64,000 nucleotides of DNA, from assembly GCA_002307235.1 (NCBI GenBank), contig DBTV01000033.1:1-64000 (forward strand), written 5' to 3'. The stretch is from Acidobacteriaceae bacterium UBA1307 (lineage in GTDB: Bacteria; Acidobacteriota; Terriglobia; Terriglobales; Acidobacteriaceae). The position numbers and the translations under genes are program-made. Positions 56,501 to 64,000 of this stretch are shown here, piece after piece (the first letter of the stretch is position 1; the number at the start of each line of letters is the position of its first letter). The notes beneath the pieces are model-generated. The model saw only the letters and a program-made list of their open reading frames with translations. It was not told the DNA's origin and did no database searches.

Positions 56501-56609
56501 TCGATGCGTCCTGCACGGTTCCTGACAGGCCGCTAAAGGTCTGCGCCCAAAGGCCGACACTGGCCAGCAGCAGGAACAGAGGAAGAATCAAAATCATTTT
56601 TTTATTCAA
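53595..56609 (-). CDS. TonB-dependent receptor, Oar-like (receptor 4)
   Basis: A 1004-residue outer-membrane receptor. A signal peptide (MNKKMILILPLFLLLASVG...) precedes a carboxypeptidase-regulatory-like domain (LSGTVQDASKAVVAGAQVTV, ~25-110). A plug with LPVNGRDYARLSLITPGA near 150-167 and a long barrel follow, with the C-terminal Phe in QFAVKYQF. The start is TTG at 56607-56609: AAGGAG is 8 nt upstream, whereas the first ATG is 20 nt away and would lose the lysines of the signal peptide. A palindrome CAGAAAAA-ATTA-TTTTTCTG (56721-56740) lies ~110 nt upstream. The S9 peptidase follows after a terminator, so peptide import is a possible but unproven theme. Confidence 0.89.
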   Translation of the reverse strand: MNKKMILILPLFLLLASVGLWAQTFSGLSGTVQDASKAVVAGAQVTVRSSTKGYERTTQTDDHGFYSFPNLEADEYTVRIAAAGFQSQSVGPFRLNAASSSSANVTLSIGKSAETVEVSAEEVSLALDKTSTSIGDTVTEKQLDSLPVNGRDYARLSLITPGAVARSRYISDISFDGAHTVHNQFSVDGVDASRVDQPYMANGFERGARLLTGSLETIQEFRAQTSGYPAEYGRAAGSLVNIVTKSGSNLLHGTTYDYFRNEALDAHNYFARDTKPRFRFNDFGGNLSGPLYRDRTFFFGNYEGSRQTIGIIGTGSVLSNSARSIALAAHPELAPILNAMPTVASTTTASTVIYKTVSNTQVTENTGSIRIDHKFTPNDPFFVRVNVNDSYTAGPLFGVTTTALGLSDHQSVPLRTTNIAVHEQHIFNSHVINDALIGLQRWASRIESAEDLPQISISGVDAVVGSRGDSISNNNSYQWGDNLTLVHGRHTLKGGATVYRIQINRKNITTASVSYASIAAFEANTVLQVTQSAGDPGHGTRATQVGGYLQDSWQLAQNFVVNYGLRYDWATDPHDKDDGTQAFDPRTGALMSKGQPYFNTNFRDFSPRLGFSWSPLTRTVVKLGTGIFYQAYPVGFGAYYVPLNTISGNWTLTQTANPGLSYPYASYVASATAITPTGYGFPTSKPDIYTTQWNLSVAQDLGRGAAVQVGYVGNHGVNLWRRTDINLYKKNQTVRPNTAFGSIYLENNNGFSGYNGFQLQYKQRIGKQLNATANYSWGHVIDDVQDQGLYSSNPQNNDDLKAERGNGSGDIRHNLSYSLNYQLPIGKGHALLGRNIPVVTTLASGWSINSLGILRSGVTSSVAMSGINTYGNLNYTNQRPDVVAGASRYVTRTLDSNGYVTYLNRSAWSRPATGTFGNSRRNTVYGAKFTQIDFAALKDTHLSGRQNIQFRAEIFNLLNHANFGFPNVAWTPTSATFGTISSTFGNTLGFGTARQVQFAVKYQF

Positions 56610-56934
56610 GCGAGCTCTCCTTCAAAAAAAGCCGGAGCCGCCCTGCACTCTACGTACGCAGAACCGCGCCGGAAAATTCATCAGCTACTTGTCTATGCAG
56701 GCGTGTGTCCTGTTTTGTACCAGAAAAAATTATTTTTCTGCCGTGGCACAAAGATCGCCCGGCCCCTGTATATCTCTACAGACCCCCTTGATTCTGAAGG
56801 TCGGAAGAGTCTTTTTTCTTCAGATAAAATTTGCTGCAAAAATTCGAAAAAAATGTTGGGGCATCAACTTGCGCGGCCCTGCCAACGTCCAATAGATTGA
56901 CGATGGATCTTTTTCGCAGGATGGAGCACGTTCG
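56610..56934. other. Intergenic control region between receptor 4 and anti-sigma gene
   Basis: 325 bp with no full gene. It holds the perfect AT-rich palindrome at 56721-56740 (8-bp arms) and an 11-codon frame MDLFRRMEHVR at 56903-56938 whose stop overlaps the TTG start of the next gene. Confidence 0.55.
56721..56740. promoter_or_regulatory. AT-rich palindrome upstream of receptor 4
   Basis: CAGAAAAA-ATTA-TTTTTCTG, perfect 8-bp arms with a 4-bp centre. Candidate regulator site or transcript hairpin between the divergent receptor 4 and anti-sigma genes. Confidence 0.5.
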
Positions 56935-57195
56935 TTGACAAACCATACGAACCAGCATGAAGAGTTCGAGGAACTTTGTAGTTTGGCGGCGGGAGGATTC
57001 GCTTCTGCCGCCGAACTTGCACGGCTTGAGAACCATCTCAAGGATTGTTCCTCGTGCCTGAAGTTCTTTCAGGAGATGACAGAGATGACCAGCCTGCTCC
57101 GCCTGCAGGCTGAGGCCATCTTTACACCGGACGCTGCGATGGACGCCGCCGAAAATTCTCACCCCTCGTCCAATAAAAACTGCAGCGGGAGATGA
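56935..57195 (+). CDS. Putative zinc-finger anti-sigma-like protein
   Basis: An 86-residue protein with the zf-HC2-type pattern found in anti-sigma factors: HEEFEELCSLAAGGF, then ARLENHLKDCSSCLKFF, where His43, Cys47 and Cys50 form the usual HxxxCxxC zinc site. It lacks a membrane segment, so it would be a soluble or truncated anti-sigma. The start is TTG at 56935 (GGAG about 10 nt upstream; no in-frame ATG). A small upstream frame of 11 codons ends in a TGA that overlaps it. The sigma factor at 50820-51419 is 5.5 kb away on the same strand and a possible, not proven, partner. Convergent with the VWFA-related gene. Confidence 0.68.
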   Translation: MTNHTNQHEEFEELCSLAAGGFASAAELARLENHLKDCSSCLKFFQEMTEMTSLLRLQAEAIFTPDAAMDAAENSHPSSNKNCSGR

Positions 57196-57227
57196 TCCTC
57201 TCGCAGCTTTCTGACTCCGCATACAAC

Positions 57228-58796
57228 TCAGCGTTGCACGGCGAGCTCCGCAGTGCCGATTTTGCCGTTATGCGCATCGCGCACCACGACGCGAATGCGC
57301 CGGGTGCCGACCGGTTGCGGCAGATGGAGCAGGAAGACCGCCTGCTGGTCAGGGTTCTTCACCTCGCCTTGCACCCGCGCCACCAACTCCCTGGAGGTGT
57401 GCGCCAGAGCCTTGCCCTTTGCGTTGAAGGCTACGCTGAGTACGGTGATCTCCGCCTGATATTTTCCGTCGCTGGCCGGCGTCCATGCCAGTGTTCCGGC
57501 CGTGGTCTTCAGCGTGAGCGCATCGCCCGCGCCTGATTCGAGCGAGGCATTCACGCCGCTATAAGGCAGCGTGGCCAGCGCGGCGCTGCCCATCTCTTCT
57601 TCGAGCAATGTGCGCAGAGCGTGTGCCTGATTCCTGACGGCATCAAAGACATCCTCTTCGCCGTTGCCGACATAGTATCCGTTGCGCGTGGTCGCGATCA
57701 GATTCGGATCCTTGAGCGCGACATGGATGCGGCGATAGGCGCCCGGCGTCTCCGCATGATTGGTGGGCGCATACGAGAGCGCATAAAAGGTCGCACCTTC
57801 TTCGGCGGCCTCGCGCAACTCGCGGTCCACATCGTTGCGGTCGTAAAAGGCCTGCCCGCCGGTGGCCGGAGCCAGCGTAGAGAACTTGATTTCGTCTGCA
57901 AAGGGCTGGCCGTCGGTGCGGCTTTCAAACTCGGTCAACTCCTCGGGTGTGGCGACAAAACCGCGCGTGAGCAGATTGGCCGCCGGGTCGATGGTGTAGA
58001 GGGTCATGCGCGTATCCATCAACTCGCGCGTCAGCCGCTCGATGGCGTGTTGCATCACATCGATCGAGGCATTGTCGAGCAGCAGCAGATTGACGGCCGG
58101 GAATCCCTTGCCGACCCAGATCACCGATTTGCGCCCCTGCGCGCCGCGCGCGGCCACTGCGATCTGATGCAGAGAGTTCAGCGAGAGCGCTGTGCGCTCA
58201 TAGGCGCCGGAGCTGTTCGCGCCGCTCTGCATGGATTTGAGGGGAAGTTCGGGAAAGTGTTTTTTGAGCGCCAGCCGCAGCGCTTCGCGGTCTTGCGTGT
58301 AATCTTCGACCACCTGAAAGTGCGTGTTGGTGACGGCCAGCAGCGTCGTCGGCTGGGCAAGAATCGCCGGCTGCGCGTCCAGATATTTTTCCATCTTCTG
58401 GCGCGCGAAGGCCATGTCTTCAAAGCTGCTATTCAGCTCATCGAGAATGAGAATGGTGATGGGCGCGGCCCCGATCCTGGCCAACTCGCCGGAGTTGTGC
58501 ACGAGCGCCTGCTTCGGCGCGAGGTGCGGCGTGGGCGCATCGAAGCTGGTGATGCGCTGCGGCACTTTGTCCTCGTACACCGTGAAATCGCCCGGCGAGA
58601 GATGGGTGACAAGGTTGCCTTTTTTATCTTTCACCACCACATCGAGCAGAACACGCTGCGTCGTGACACGCAGCGTGTAAGAGGAATCCTGTGTTCGATC
58701 GCTCTGCGCCTGAAGAAGGGGCGCCAATGCTGCCAGCAGGATTGCGCACGGCAGCATGGAGAAAGACCTCCGCCTACAAAATTTCATGGTTGTCAT
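57228..58796 (-). CDS. VWFA-related domain protein (acidobacterial type)
   Basis: A 522-residue exported protein with a signal peptide (ending APLLQAQ) and the acidobacterial VWFA-related domain. The typical opening YTLRVTTQRVLLDVVVKDKKGN near 35-57 is followed by GDFTVYEDKVPQRITSF, ITILILDELNSSFEDMAFAR near 114-133 (metal-site strand) and KSVIWVGKGFP near 222. A C-terminal region with beta-strands (~400-522) follows. These proteins are surface-exposed or periplasmic with unknown partners. ATG at 58796 (GAGG just upstream) was chosen over ATG at 58787; the longest frame would add ~105 residues with no signal peptide. It follows the NHL/Ig gene by 65 nt. Confidence 0.83.
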   Translation of the reverse strand: MTTMKFCRRRSFSMLPCAILLAALAPLLQAQSDRTQDSSYTLRVTTQRVLLDVVVKDKKGNLVTHLSPGDFTVYEDKVPQRITSFDAPTPHLAPKQALVHNSGELARIGAAPITILILDELNSSFEDMAFARQKMEKYLDAQPAILAQPTTLLAVTNTHFQVVEDYTQDREALRLALKKHFPELPLKSMQSGANSSGAYERTALSLNSLHQIAVAARGAQGRKSVIWVGKGFPAVNLLLLDNASIDVMQHAIERLTRELMDTRMTLYTIDPAANLLTRGFVATPEELTEFESRTDGQPFADEIKFSTLAPATGGQAFYDRNDVDRELREAAEEGATFYALSYAPTNHAETPGAYRRIHVALKDPNLIATTRNGYYVGNGEEDVFDAVRNQAHALRTLLEEEMGSAALATLPYSGVNASLESGAGDALTLKTTAGTLAWTPASDGKYQAEITVLSVAFNAKGKALAHTSRELVARVQGEVKNPDQQAVFLLHLPQPVGTRRIRVVVRDAHNGKIGTAELAVQR

Positions 58797-58861
58797 TTTC
58801 CTCGATTCTAATTTCACCGGCGAGAAGAGGCACGAGGCGATCTTCGCGCCGGCGGAAAGAG

Positions 58862-61800
58862 TTATTGGAAGGTTACTTCTACGGGATAGGTATGAATGAT
58901 GCTGCCCGATCCAGAGGCCGTGATCTGGACGGTGTAGGTGCCCTTTGTGGTTTGAATGGCGGGGTGACCGCCGCATCCGTTCATCGCCTGCATACCGGCC
59001 AGCAGCAGGAAGAAGGCAACGAGCCGTGGGCCGCCGATCGAGTGCAACATTCTGCGTCCGCGCCGGAAGCATCCGGCAAAGAGCAGCCCGACCAGAGGCG
59101 CGGCCAGCCATCCGCAGAGCTGCGTGCCATGGTTTTGCGCGCGCAGGCTGGCCGAGGTCGTCGACGTGGTGGAGTAGAACTTCAACACCTCGGTGACGGC
59201 CGTGTTTGAGCCGTCGAGCAGTACCTGATCCGTCGCCAGCGTGCAGGCCGTGTTCTGCGGCAGCCCCGTGCAGCCAAGGCTCACGTAGCCGTAGTAGTTG
59301 CTGGAAGGCGTCAGCGTGATGTTGAGCGAGGTCGTGGTGCCGGTGGCGATGGTCAGTGCGCTTTGCGAGGCGGTCACCGCAAAGTCGCCGCCCCAGCCCG
59401 AAGCCGGTGCAATGTAAATGGGGTAGTTGCCGGTTGTGGCCGAGGCGGCGTAGTAGCTGTCGCCCACATAGGATGCGGTCAACTGATGCACACCTGAAGC
59501 GAGGCCCGTGACAGCGTCAAACTCCGCATTGCCCTGCGCCGAGACGCTGATGCTGCCATAGGCTGTGCCGTCAACATATAACGTGGCCTTGCCGGAAGGA
59601 ACCTTGGAAGAACCGCTCGGTTGCGTGTAGCTGACATAGACGATGACGTTCAGCGATGTTCCTGAGTAGACGATCAGCGGCGAACTGGAAATGCTGAGCG
59701 CGGTGGTGTTGATGGACACGGTAACGGTGGTTGTGGCCGAGGTGCTTGTCTCAAAATCGGTATTGCCCGCATAGACCACATAGAGACTGTTGGTGCCAGA
59801 GGGAAGCGTGCTCAACGCAAGGCTGGCCGTGCCGCTGGACAAGGTCGCCGTGCCGAGCAGAGCCACGCCGTTGTAGAAGCTCACGGTGCCGGTTGGCGTG
59901 GCCACGGCAGAAGAAACCGTGGCCGTCAGCGTGATGGGAACGCCCGCCTGCGTGCTCGTGGAGGAAACCTGCAACGCGGTTTGCGTGGATGTTTTCACCG
60001 CGGTAAAGGTTGCGCCCGCCACGCTGCCGGCAAAGTTGCTGCTGCCTGCATAACTGACCGCGAGCGCATGACTGCCCGGCGAGGGTGCAAAGCTGTAGCT
60101 GGCAATGCCGTTGCTCAGCGTAACGGATTGCGCGCTGCCATCGAGAGCAAAGATGACCGCGCCGGTGGGTACATCAGAACCGCTCTGCGCGGCAACGGTG
60201 GCGGTGGCCACTACGGTTTGGCCCGAGCTGTAACCGCCCTCGGGCACGGTGGGATTGAGGCCAAGCGACAGTGTGGTTTCCACAAAATCGGAGACGACAA
60301 TCGTGACCGAGTTACTGGAACTTCCCGAGTTATAGAGCGCATCGCCGCCATACACGCCCGTGATTGTGTGCGTGCCCTTGGTGAGAGCGGTGGTGGAAAA
60401 GCTCAGCGCACCGGAGGAGAGCGTGGCGCTGCCGAGCGCGGTGGTGCCATCGTAGAAGGTCACCGTGCCTGTCGCCTCCGACAATCCGGAGGCGGTGGCA
60501 ACGGTGGCGGTGAAGGGCACGGACTGCGCGACGGTGGCCTGCGTTATGCCCGAGGCAATGGTCAGGCTCGGCGTGGCCTTGACGACTGTGAGGCTGAGCG
60601 TGACGGAAGAGGTGGTTTCAATCGGCGCATAGGTCGCATCGCCCGCATAGGTGGCGGCGAGCGTGTGCGTGCCGGCCGTCAGCCCCGAGGAGAGCGTGAA
60701 GGTGGCCGCGCCGCCAGAGAGCGCGGCGACAGCGGTGGCACTGCCATCCACATAGAGCGTGACGGTGCCGGTGGCCGCCGAAGCCGCGCTGGCCGCAACG
60801 GTGATTGATTGCGTCGGATAGATGCTGCCGGTGGGCGAACTGATGGACAGCTTCAGCCCCGAGGCCGTGCTGGCCGCCGTGCCGCTCGAGGTGCCGGTCA
60901 ACGTGAGCGTGTTGGTGCTTGGCCCCTGCGAGGGCAGGCTCACGGTCGCCGTGCGGGTGGCGCCGGGCGAGGTGGGCACAAAGTTGGTGGCCAGATAGCA
61001 ACTGAGGGCCGGTTCAATGGTGGAGGTGAAGTCGCACTGCGCAATGCTCGGCGTGCTGCTCAGTGTGGCGTTGAGCGGAAAATCATCCGCGTCGCCCGTC
61101 TCGAAGATGCCGCCGGTTTGCGTATAGGTGGGGGCCTGATTGCCGGAGTTGACGATGGTGATTTGCGCCGCGGAGCCGGAGGAGCCCACGGCCGTTGCCG
61201 AAGCATACGTAATGGTGTTGGCGGCGCGCGGAATCAGATAGTGATTGACAGTGCTGCTGCCGGAGGCGCGCATGGCCGTCATGATATTGCCGAAGGGATC
61301 AATGCTGAAACCGAAGCTCGGCCGGCCGCTGTTGAGCTTGGTGACATCGCCGCCCGTCAGCGTGCCGTATTCATTCGGAACCCGGTAGACCACCGAGGTT
61401 GCGGTATCGGTGGCCGAGGCGCCGTAGTCGCTCATGAACAGACTGCCCGAGGCATCGAAGCCAACGGCCCATGGATACGACGCATTGATGCCCAGCTTGT
61501 AGGGAGTTTTTCCGGTGGCGGGCAGATACCATGCGTCCTTGGCCGTGTAGTCGGAGACGCCGAGGTTGCCCAGCAGATCGGCGGCCACGCCGAAGCACAG
61601 TCCAAAGTAACCCGAATACAGTTTCGTACTCGTGGCCGCGCCATTGTCGAGCGTGTAGCGATAGAGAAAGGTGTTTGCCGTGCCGGTCAGATTGTAGTTG
61701 CAAGTCCAGATGTTGCCGGCCACGTCGGTGTTGATGGTGCGTCCGCTGGCGCTGTTGAGGGTGATGGCGTCGGTAGAACTCCACGTGCCATTTTCATAGG

Positions 61801-63256
61801 GGTACAGTGTGGCCGCCGCAGTGGAGACGGCGATCAGATCGCCCGCGCCGTTGATGGACACGTCCTGAATGCCGGAGGAAGCAACCGCAACGGAGACCGT
61901 TCCATCGGTGGCTTGCTTCACGATCTGTCCATTGCCCGTATCCGCGAAAAACAGATTGCCGAAGGGATCGGATTTGATGCCGCGCGGCGTCTTCATGGCG
62001 ATGCTGGTTGAACCGCTGGTCAGCGTTCCAGCCACGACCGTGGCCGCGCCGCCGGTCTCATAGGTCAGCACCGGGCCGAGCCCTCCGCCACCCAGAAACA
62101 CGCGCAACTGCACCTTGTTATTGGCATCATAAAAAACAATGGCGCCGGGGCGCGCACCGGGATAAAGCGGCGCGAAGGTGACATTGACCACGCAACTGCT
62201 GCCGGAGGTGTAGGTGGTTCCGGTCGAGCAGGTGCTGCTGCCCGCATCGGTGTAATCCTTGCCGGTTTGCCCGGCGGTGACGACTTTGATGGTTGCCGTT
62301 GCCGCCGCAAGGCTCGAGGTAAATGTGATATTGACGGGAACGGTGAGCGTGGCGGAGCTGGCCTGCAACAAGCCCAGATAAATGGCGCCCTGCGAATACC
62401 GCACGACCGAAGAGGCATTGGTGACGTAGACGGCGCCGCGCGTATCCACGGCGACAGACGTGGGAGAAAGCAGGGATACGCCCAGCGCCGTCTGGCTGCT
62501 CGTCACCGGAGCAGAGGTGCTGGTGCTATAGGGAACCTTGACGACGCGACTGTTGCCGGTGTCGGCGATGTACACATTGCTGTTGGCATCGACGGCGACA
62601 CCGTTCGGCGCAAGCAGGCCCGTGCCCACGGTCGAGGCGGTGGTGCTGCCACTCGGCAGAGACACCACGGCATTTTGTCCCGGGTCGGCCACGTAGACAT
62701 TGCCGTGCCGATCGACCGCGACCTGTGTGGGCGTTACCAGCCCGGTGAGGATCACCGACTGCGTATAGGTGGTGCCACTCAGCGTTTCCTTGACCACGCG
62801 CTGGTTGCCCTGGTCCACGATGTAGACGTTGCCGGAGGTGTCGGCCGCGACGCCAGTCACCTTGCCGAGCCCGGTCCCGAGCGAGGTTGGCGCATTCAGA
62901 TTGAAGACGCCCTGCGCGGTCTCGTAGAGATAGGCCACGTTCGAGGTTCCGTTGGCCACCAACAGGTTGCCTGAAACATCGACGGCAATCTGCCCGGGGG
63001 TGTGCAGCGAAGAAACGATGGTCGATTTGGTGCCGTTGCCGCCGATGTATTTATAAATGGTCGAGGCTCCGCCGTCGCTCACATAGAGGTTGCCGTAGGG
63101 GTCGGCGGCCACGCCACTCAGGCTGGAAAACCCCGCGCCAATGGTGTTCTGTGTGGTGGCCGTGGCCTGCGCCCTGGCCTGTTCTGTGCCGACCAGCAAG
63201 CCGCACAGAACCAACAGCCAAAATAGAGTTCTGCTGTCTGCCATCATGTTCTTCAC
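58862..63256 (-). CDS. Giant secreted NHL-repeat and Ig-like-repeat protein
   Basis: A 1464-residue secreted protein. After the signal peptide (LLVLCGLLVGTEQARAQA) come NHL-type blades of the VAVDPYGNLYVSDGG style (~30-380), more blades around 430-690, then repeated Ig-like/Big_3 domains (~800-1330: FTATVATASGLSEATGTVTF and variants, each ~80 residues). The C-terminal tail has two hydrophobic stretches around basic residues, a GCGGH motif and a final beta-strand segment, the same plan as the tail of the 43872-46301 protein. The start is GTG at 63256 (GGAG ~9 nt upstream); ATG at 63319 overlaps the receptor 5 stop (TAATG) and would be coupled, so the start is uncertain. Probably a surface filament or adhesin. 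Confidence 0.82.
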   Translation of the reverse strand: MKNMMADSRTLFWLLVLCGLLVGTEQARAQATATTQNTIGAGFSSLSGVAADPYGNLYVSDGGASTIYKYIGGNGTKSTIVSSLHTPGQIAVDVSGNLLVANGTSNVAYLYETAQGVFNLNAPTSLGTGLGKVTGVAADTSGNVYIVDQGNQRVVKETLSGTTYTQSVILTGLVTPTQVAVDRHGNVYVADPGQNAVVSLPSGSTTASTVGTGLLAPNGVAVDANSNVYIADTGNSRVVKVPYSTSTSAPVTSSQTALGVSLLSPTSVAVDTRGAVYVTNASSVVRYSQGAIYLGLLQASSATLTVPVNITFTSSLAAATATIKVVTAGQTGKDYTDAGSSTCSTGTTYTSGSSCVVNVTFAPLYPGARPGAIVFYDANNKVQLRVFLGGGGLGPVLTYETGGAATVVAGTLTSGSTSIAMKTPRGIKSDPFGNLFFADTGNGQIVKQATDGTVSVAVASSGIQDVSINGAGDLIAVSTAAATLYPYENGTWSSTDAITLNSASGRTINTDVAGNIWTCNYNLTGTANTFLYRYTLDNGAATSTKLYSGYFGLCFGVAADLLGNLGVSDYTAKDAWYLPATGKTPYKLGINASYPWAVGFDASGSLFMSDYGASATDTATSVVYRVPNEYGTLTGGDVTKLNSGRPSFGFSIDPFGNIMTAMRASGSSTVNHYLIPRAANTITYASATAVGSSGSAAQITIVNSGNQAPTYTQTGGIFETGDADDFPLNATLSSTPSIAQCDFTSTIEPALSCYLATNFVPTSPGATRTATVSLPSQGPSTNTLTLTGTSSGTAASTASGLKLSISSPTGSIYPTQSITVAASAASAATGTVTLYVDGSATAVAALSGGAATFTLSSGLTAGTHTLAATYAGDATYAPIETTSSVTLSLTVVKATPSLTIASGITQATVAQSVPFTATVATASGLSEATGTVTFYDGTTALGSATLSSGALSFSTTALTKGTHTITGVYGGDALYNSGSSSNSVTIVVSDFVETTLSLGLNPTVPEGGYSSGQTVVATATVAAQSGSDVPTGAVIFALDGSAQSVTLSNGIASYSFAPSPGSHALAVSYAGSSNFAGSVAGATFTAVKTSTQTALQVSSTSTQAGVPITLTATVSSAVATPTGTVSFYNGVALLGTATLSSGTASLALSTLPSGTNSLYVVYAGNTDFETSTSATTTVTVSINTTALSISSSPLIVYSGTSLNVIVYVSYTQPSGSSKVPSGKATLYVDGTAYGSISVSAQGNAEFDAVTGLASGVHQLTASYVGDSYYAASATTGNYPIYIAPASGWGGDFAVTASQSALTIATGTTTSLNITLTPSSNYYGYVSLGCTGLPQNTACTLATDQVLLDGSNTAVTEVLKFYSTTSTTSASLRAQNHGTQLCGWLAAPLVGLLFAGCFRRGRRMLHSIGGPRLVAFFLLLAGMQAMNGCGGHPAIQTTKGTYTVQITASGSGSIIHTYPVEVTFQ

Positions 63257-63318
63257 CGTTCTCTCTCCACTCGCATTCCATCGATAGATATTTTTGTGCT
63301 GCATCGCGGCACTCTCCA

Positions 63319-64000
63319 TTAGAAGTTCAGGCGCAAGCCCGCCTGCAGATTGCGGGGTCTACCCGCGGAGGTAATGCCGATCGCTTTGTAATCGAGCGTG
63401 TTGGTTGTATCGGCCACGTAGTAGTTGGTTCCGGAGTTCACATTGACCGAGGGAGCCTTGGCCACGCTGCCCTGCGGCATGTCATAGAACAGACCGCCAC
63501 CGCCACGCAGCGCCAGTGTGCCGTGCCCGAATGGGTCCCAGGCAAAACCCACGCGCGGAGCAAAGACGCGTTGCGCATCGTAGAATCCGCGTTTGCCGAT
63601 GGTCGGCACGCTCAACACATCCGTGCTGTTTGCCGTTGGAACGTTGCTGGCATAGGCAGTGGGCACGCCATTACCGGCGCGGCGCAGACCATTGAAGCGG
63701 TTGCCGGAGCCGGCCACCACCGTGCCATCGGAGTTCACCGTCACCTCGGTGCTGGTGTCGTAGTACTCCGGATAAAATGAGGCGATGTTGTCGTAGCGTG
63801 TGGTCCACGGCGTCGTCCATTCATAGCGCAGGCCCACGTTCAGCGACAGCCCGCGCGAGACGCGCCAGATGTCATCGACAAAGGCCGAGGCCTGCCACAT
63901 GCGGAACAGTCCCTGTGGGTTGTAGGCTGCCTCGCTGTAAGCCTGAAAGTTGCCGAGCAGCGCATCGGCCAGTGCATCGCCCGTGGTGTAATCGCTGGCC
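63319..64000 (-). CDS. TonB-dependent receptor, C-terminal part (receptor 5, cut by window edge)
   Basis: The reading frame is open to the window edge; only the last 227 codons are seen. They show late barrel strands of an Oar-like receptor (ADALLGNFQAYSEA; LSLNVGLRYEWTTPW; FAPRVGFAWDPFGHGTLALR) ending RNLQAGLRLNF with the terminal Phe. The stop TAA overlaps an ATG of the NHL/Ig gene (TAATG), so receptor and NHL/Ig protein are probably co-transcribed. Confidence 0.87.
   Translation of the reverse strand, partial: ASDYTTGDALADALLGNFQAYSEAAYNPQGLFRMWQASAFVDDIWRVSRGLSLNVGLRYEWTTPWTTRYDNIASFYPEYYDTSTEVTVNSDGTVVAGSGNRFNGLRRAGNGVPTAYASNVPTANSTDVLSVPTIGKRGFYDAQRVFAPRVGFAWDPFGHGTLALRGGGGLFYDMPQGSVAKAPSVNVNSGTNYYVADTTNTLDYKAIGITSAGRPRNLQAGLRLNF

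Overview
The window looks like about 64 kb of chromosome from a Gram-negative acidobacterium, most likely of the class Terriglobia (Acidobacteriaceae-like). The grounds are high GC, five large Oar-type TonB-dependent receptors with an N-terminal carboxypeptidase-regulatory domain, a VWFA-related protein of the kind typical of Acidobacteria, NHL/Ig-repeat secreted proteins ending in a hydrophobic GCG-containing tail, and a secreted DUF3142 protein. The species cannot be named from the sequence alone. Many starts are GTG or TTG with good Shine-Dalgarno (SD) sequences, so several starts are moved from the longest open frame.

Layout. 1-6.3 kb (minus): dTDP-glucose 4,6-dehydratase (TTG start), a 962-residue FAD/Fe-S oxidoreductase, a broken tyrosine-recombinase fragment and a B12-binding radical SAM protein. 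6.6-9.9 kb (plus): a translationally coupled DUF3142 protein and an 814-residue secreted protein. 9.9-19.3 kb (minus): receptor 1 behind a clear sigma70 promoter and a LacI-type operator; then an exported SAM hydroxide adenosyltransferase plus receptor 2 behind a long structured leader containing an intrinsic terminator and a competing stem. 19.4-21.5 kb (plus): a two-component system, followed by a REP-like hairpin cluster. 21.8-25.4 kb: histidine phosphatase (minus) and receptor 3 (plus).

25.4-33.4 kb is a self-contained fructose unit: EIIA-HPr-EI fusion (fruB-like), fruK, fruA and an OprB porin on the minus strand, with a LacI-family regulator divergent from them and palindromic operators in the shared control region. 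33.5-34.2 kb: a TumE/TumA-type toxin-antitoxin pair with two identical inverted repeats over its promoter and an apparently leaderless start. 34.4-42.5 kb (plus): htpG, then a small membrane protein and a heavy-metal RND efflux system (TolC, lipoprotein adaptor, CzcA-like pump) with 4-nt overlaps between the three pump genes. 42.6-43.2 kb: a short DUF4160/DUF2442 pair, also apparently leaderless.

43.2-50.0 kb (minus) is a five-gene operon for surface or envelope proteins: a DNRLRE/collagen-like protein, a phage tail-collar (microcystin-dependent) protein, a GNAT acetyltransferase, an NHL/Ig-repeat protein and a small beta-barrel. 50.8-64 kb: an ECF-like sigma factor (plus), S9 peptidase and receptor 4 (minus), a zinc-finger anti-sigma-like protein (plus), a VWFA-related protein, a 1464-residue NHL/Ig protein and the 3' part of receptor 5 (minus, cut by the window edge).

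The overall picture is envelope and nutrient-acquisition biology: receptors and a porin take up substrates, PTS and LacI control sugar use, and secreted repeat proteins decorate the surface. The observations most worth following are the attenuator-like leader before the exported SAM hydrolase and receptor pair, the collagen/tail-collar/GNAT operon, the C-terminal tail shared by two NHL/Ig proteins, and the two leaderless toxin-antitoxin-like modules. I found no rRNA, tRNA, CRISPR array or intact insertion sequence.
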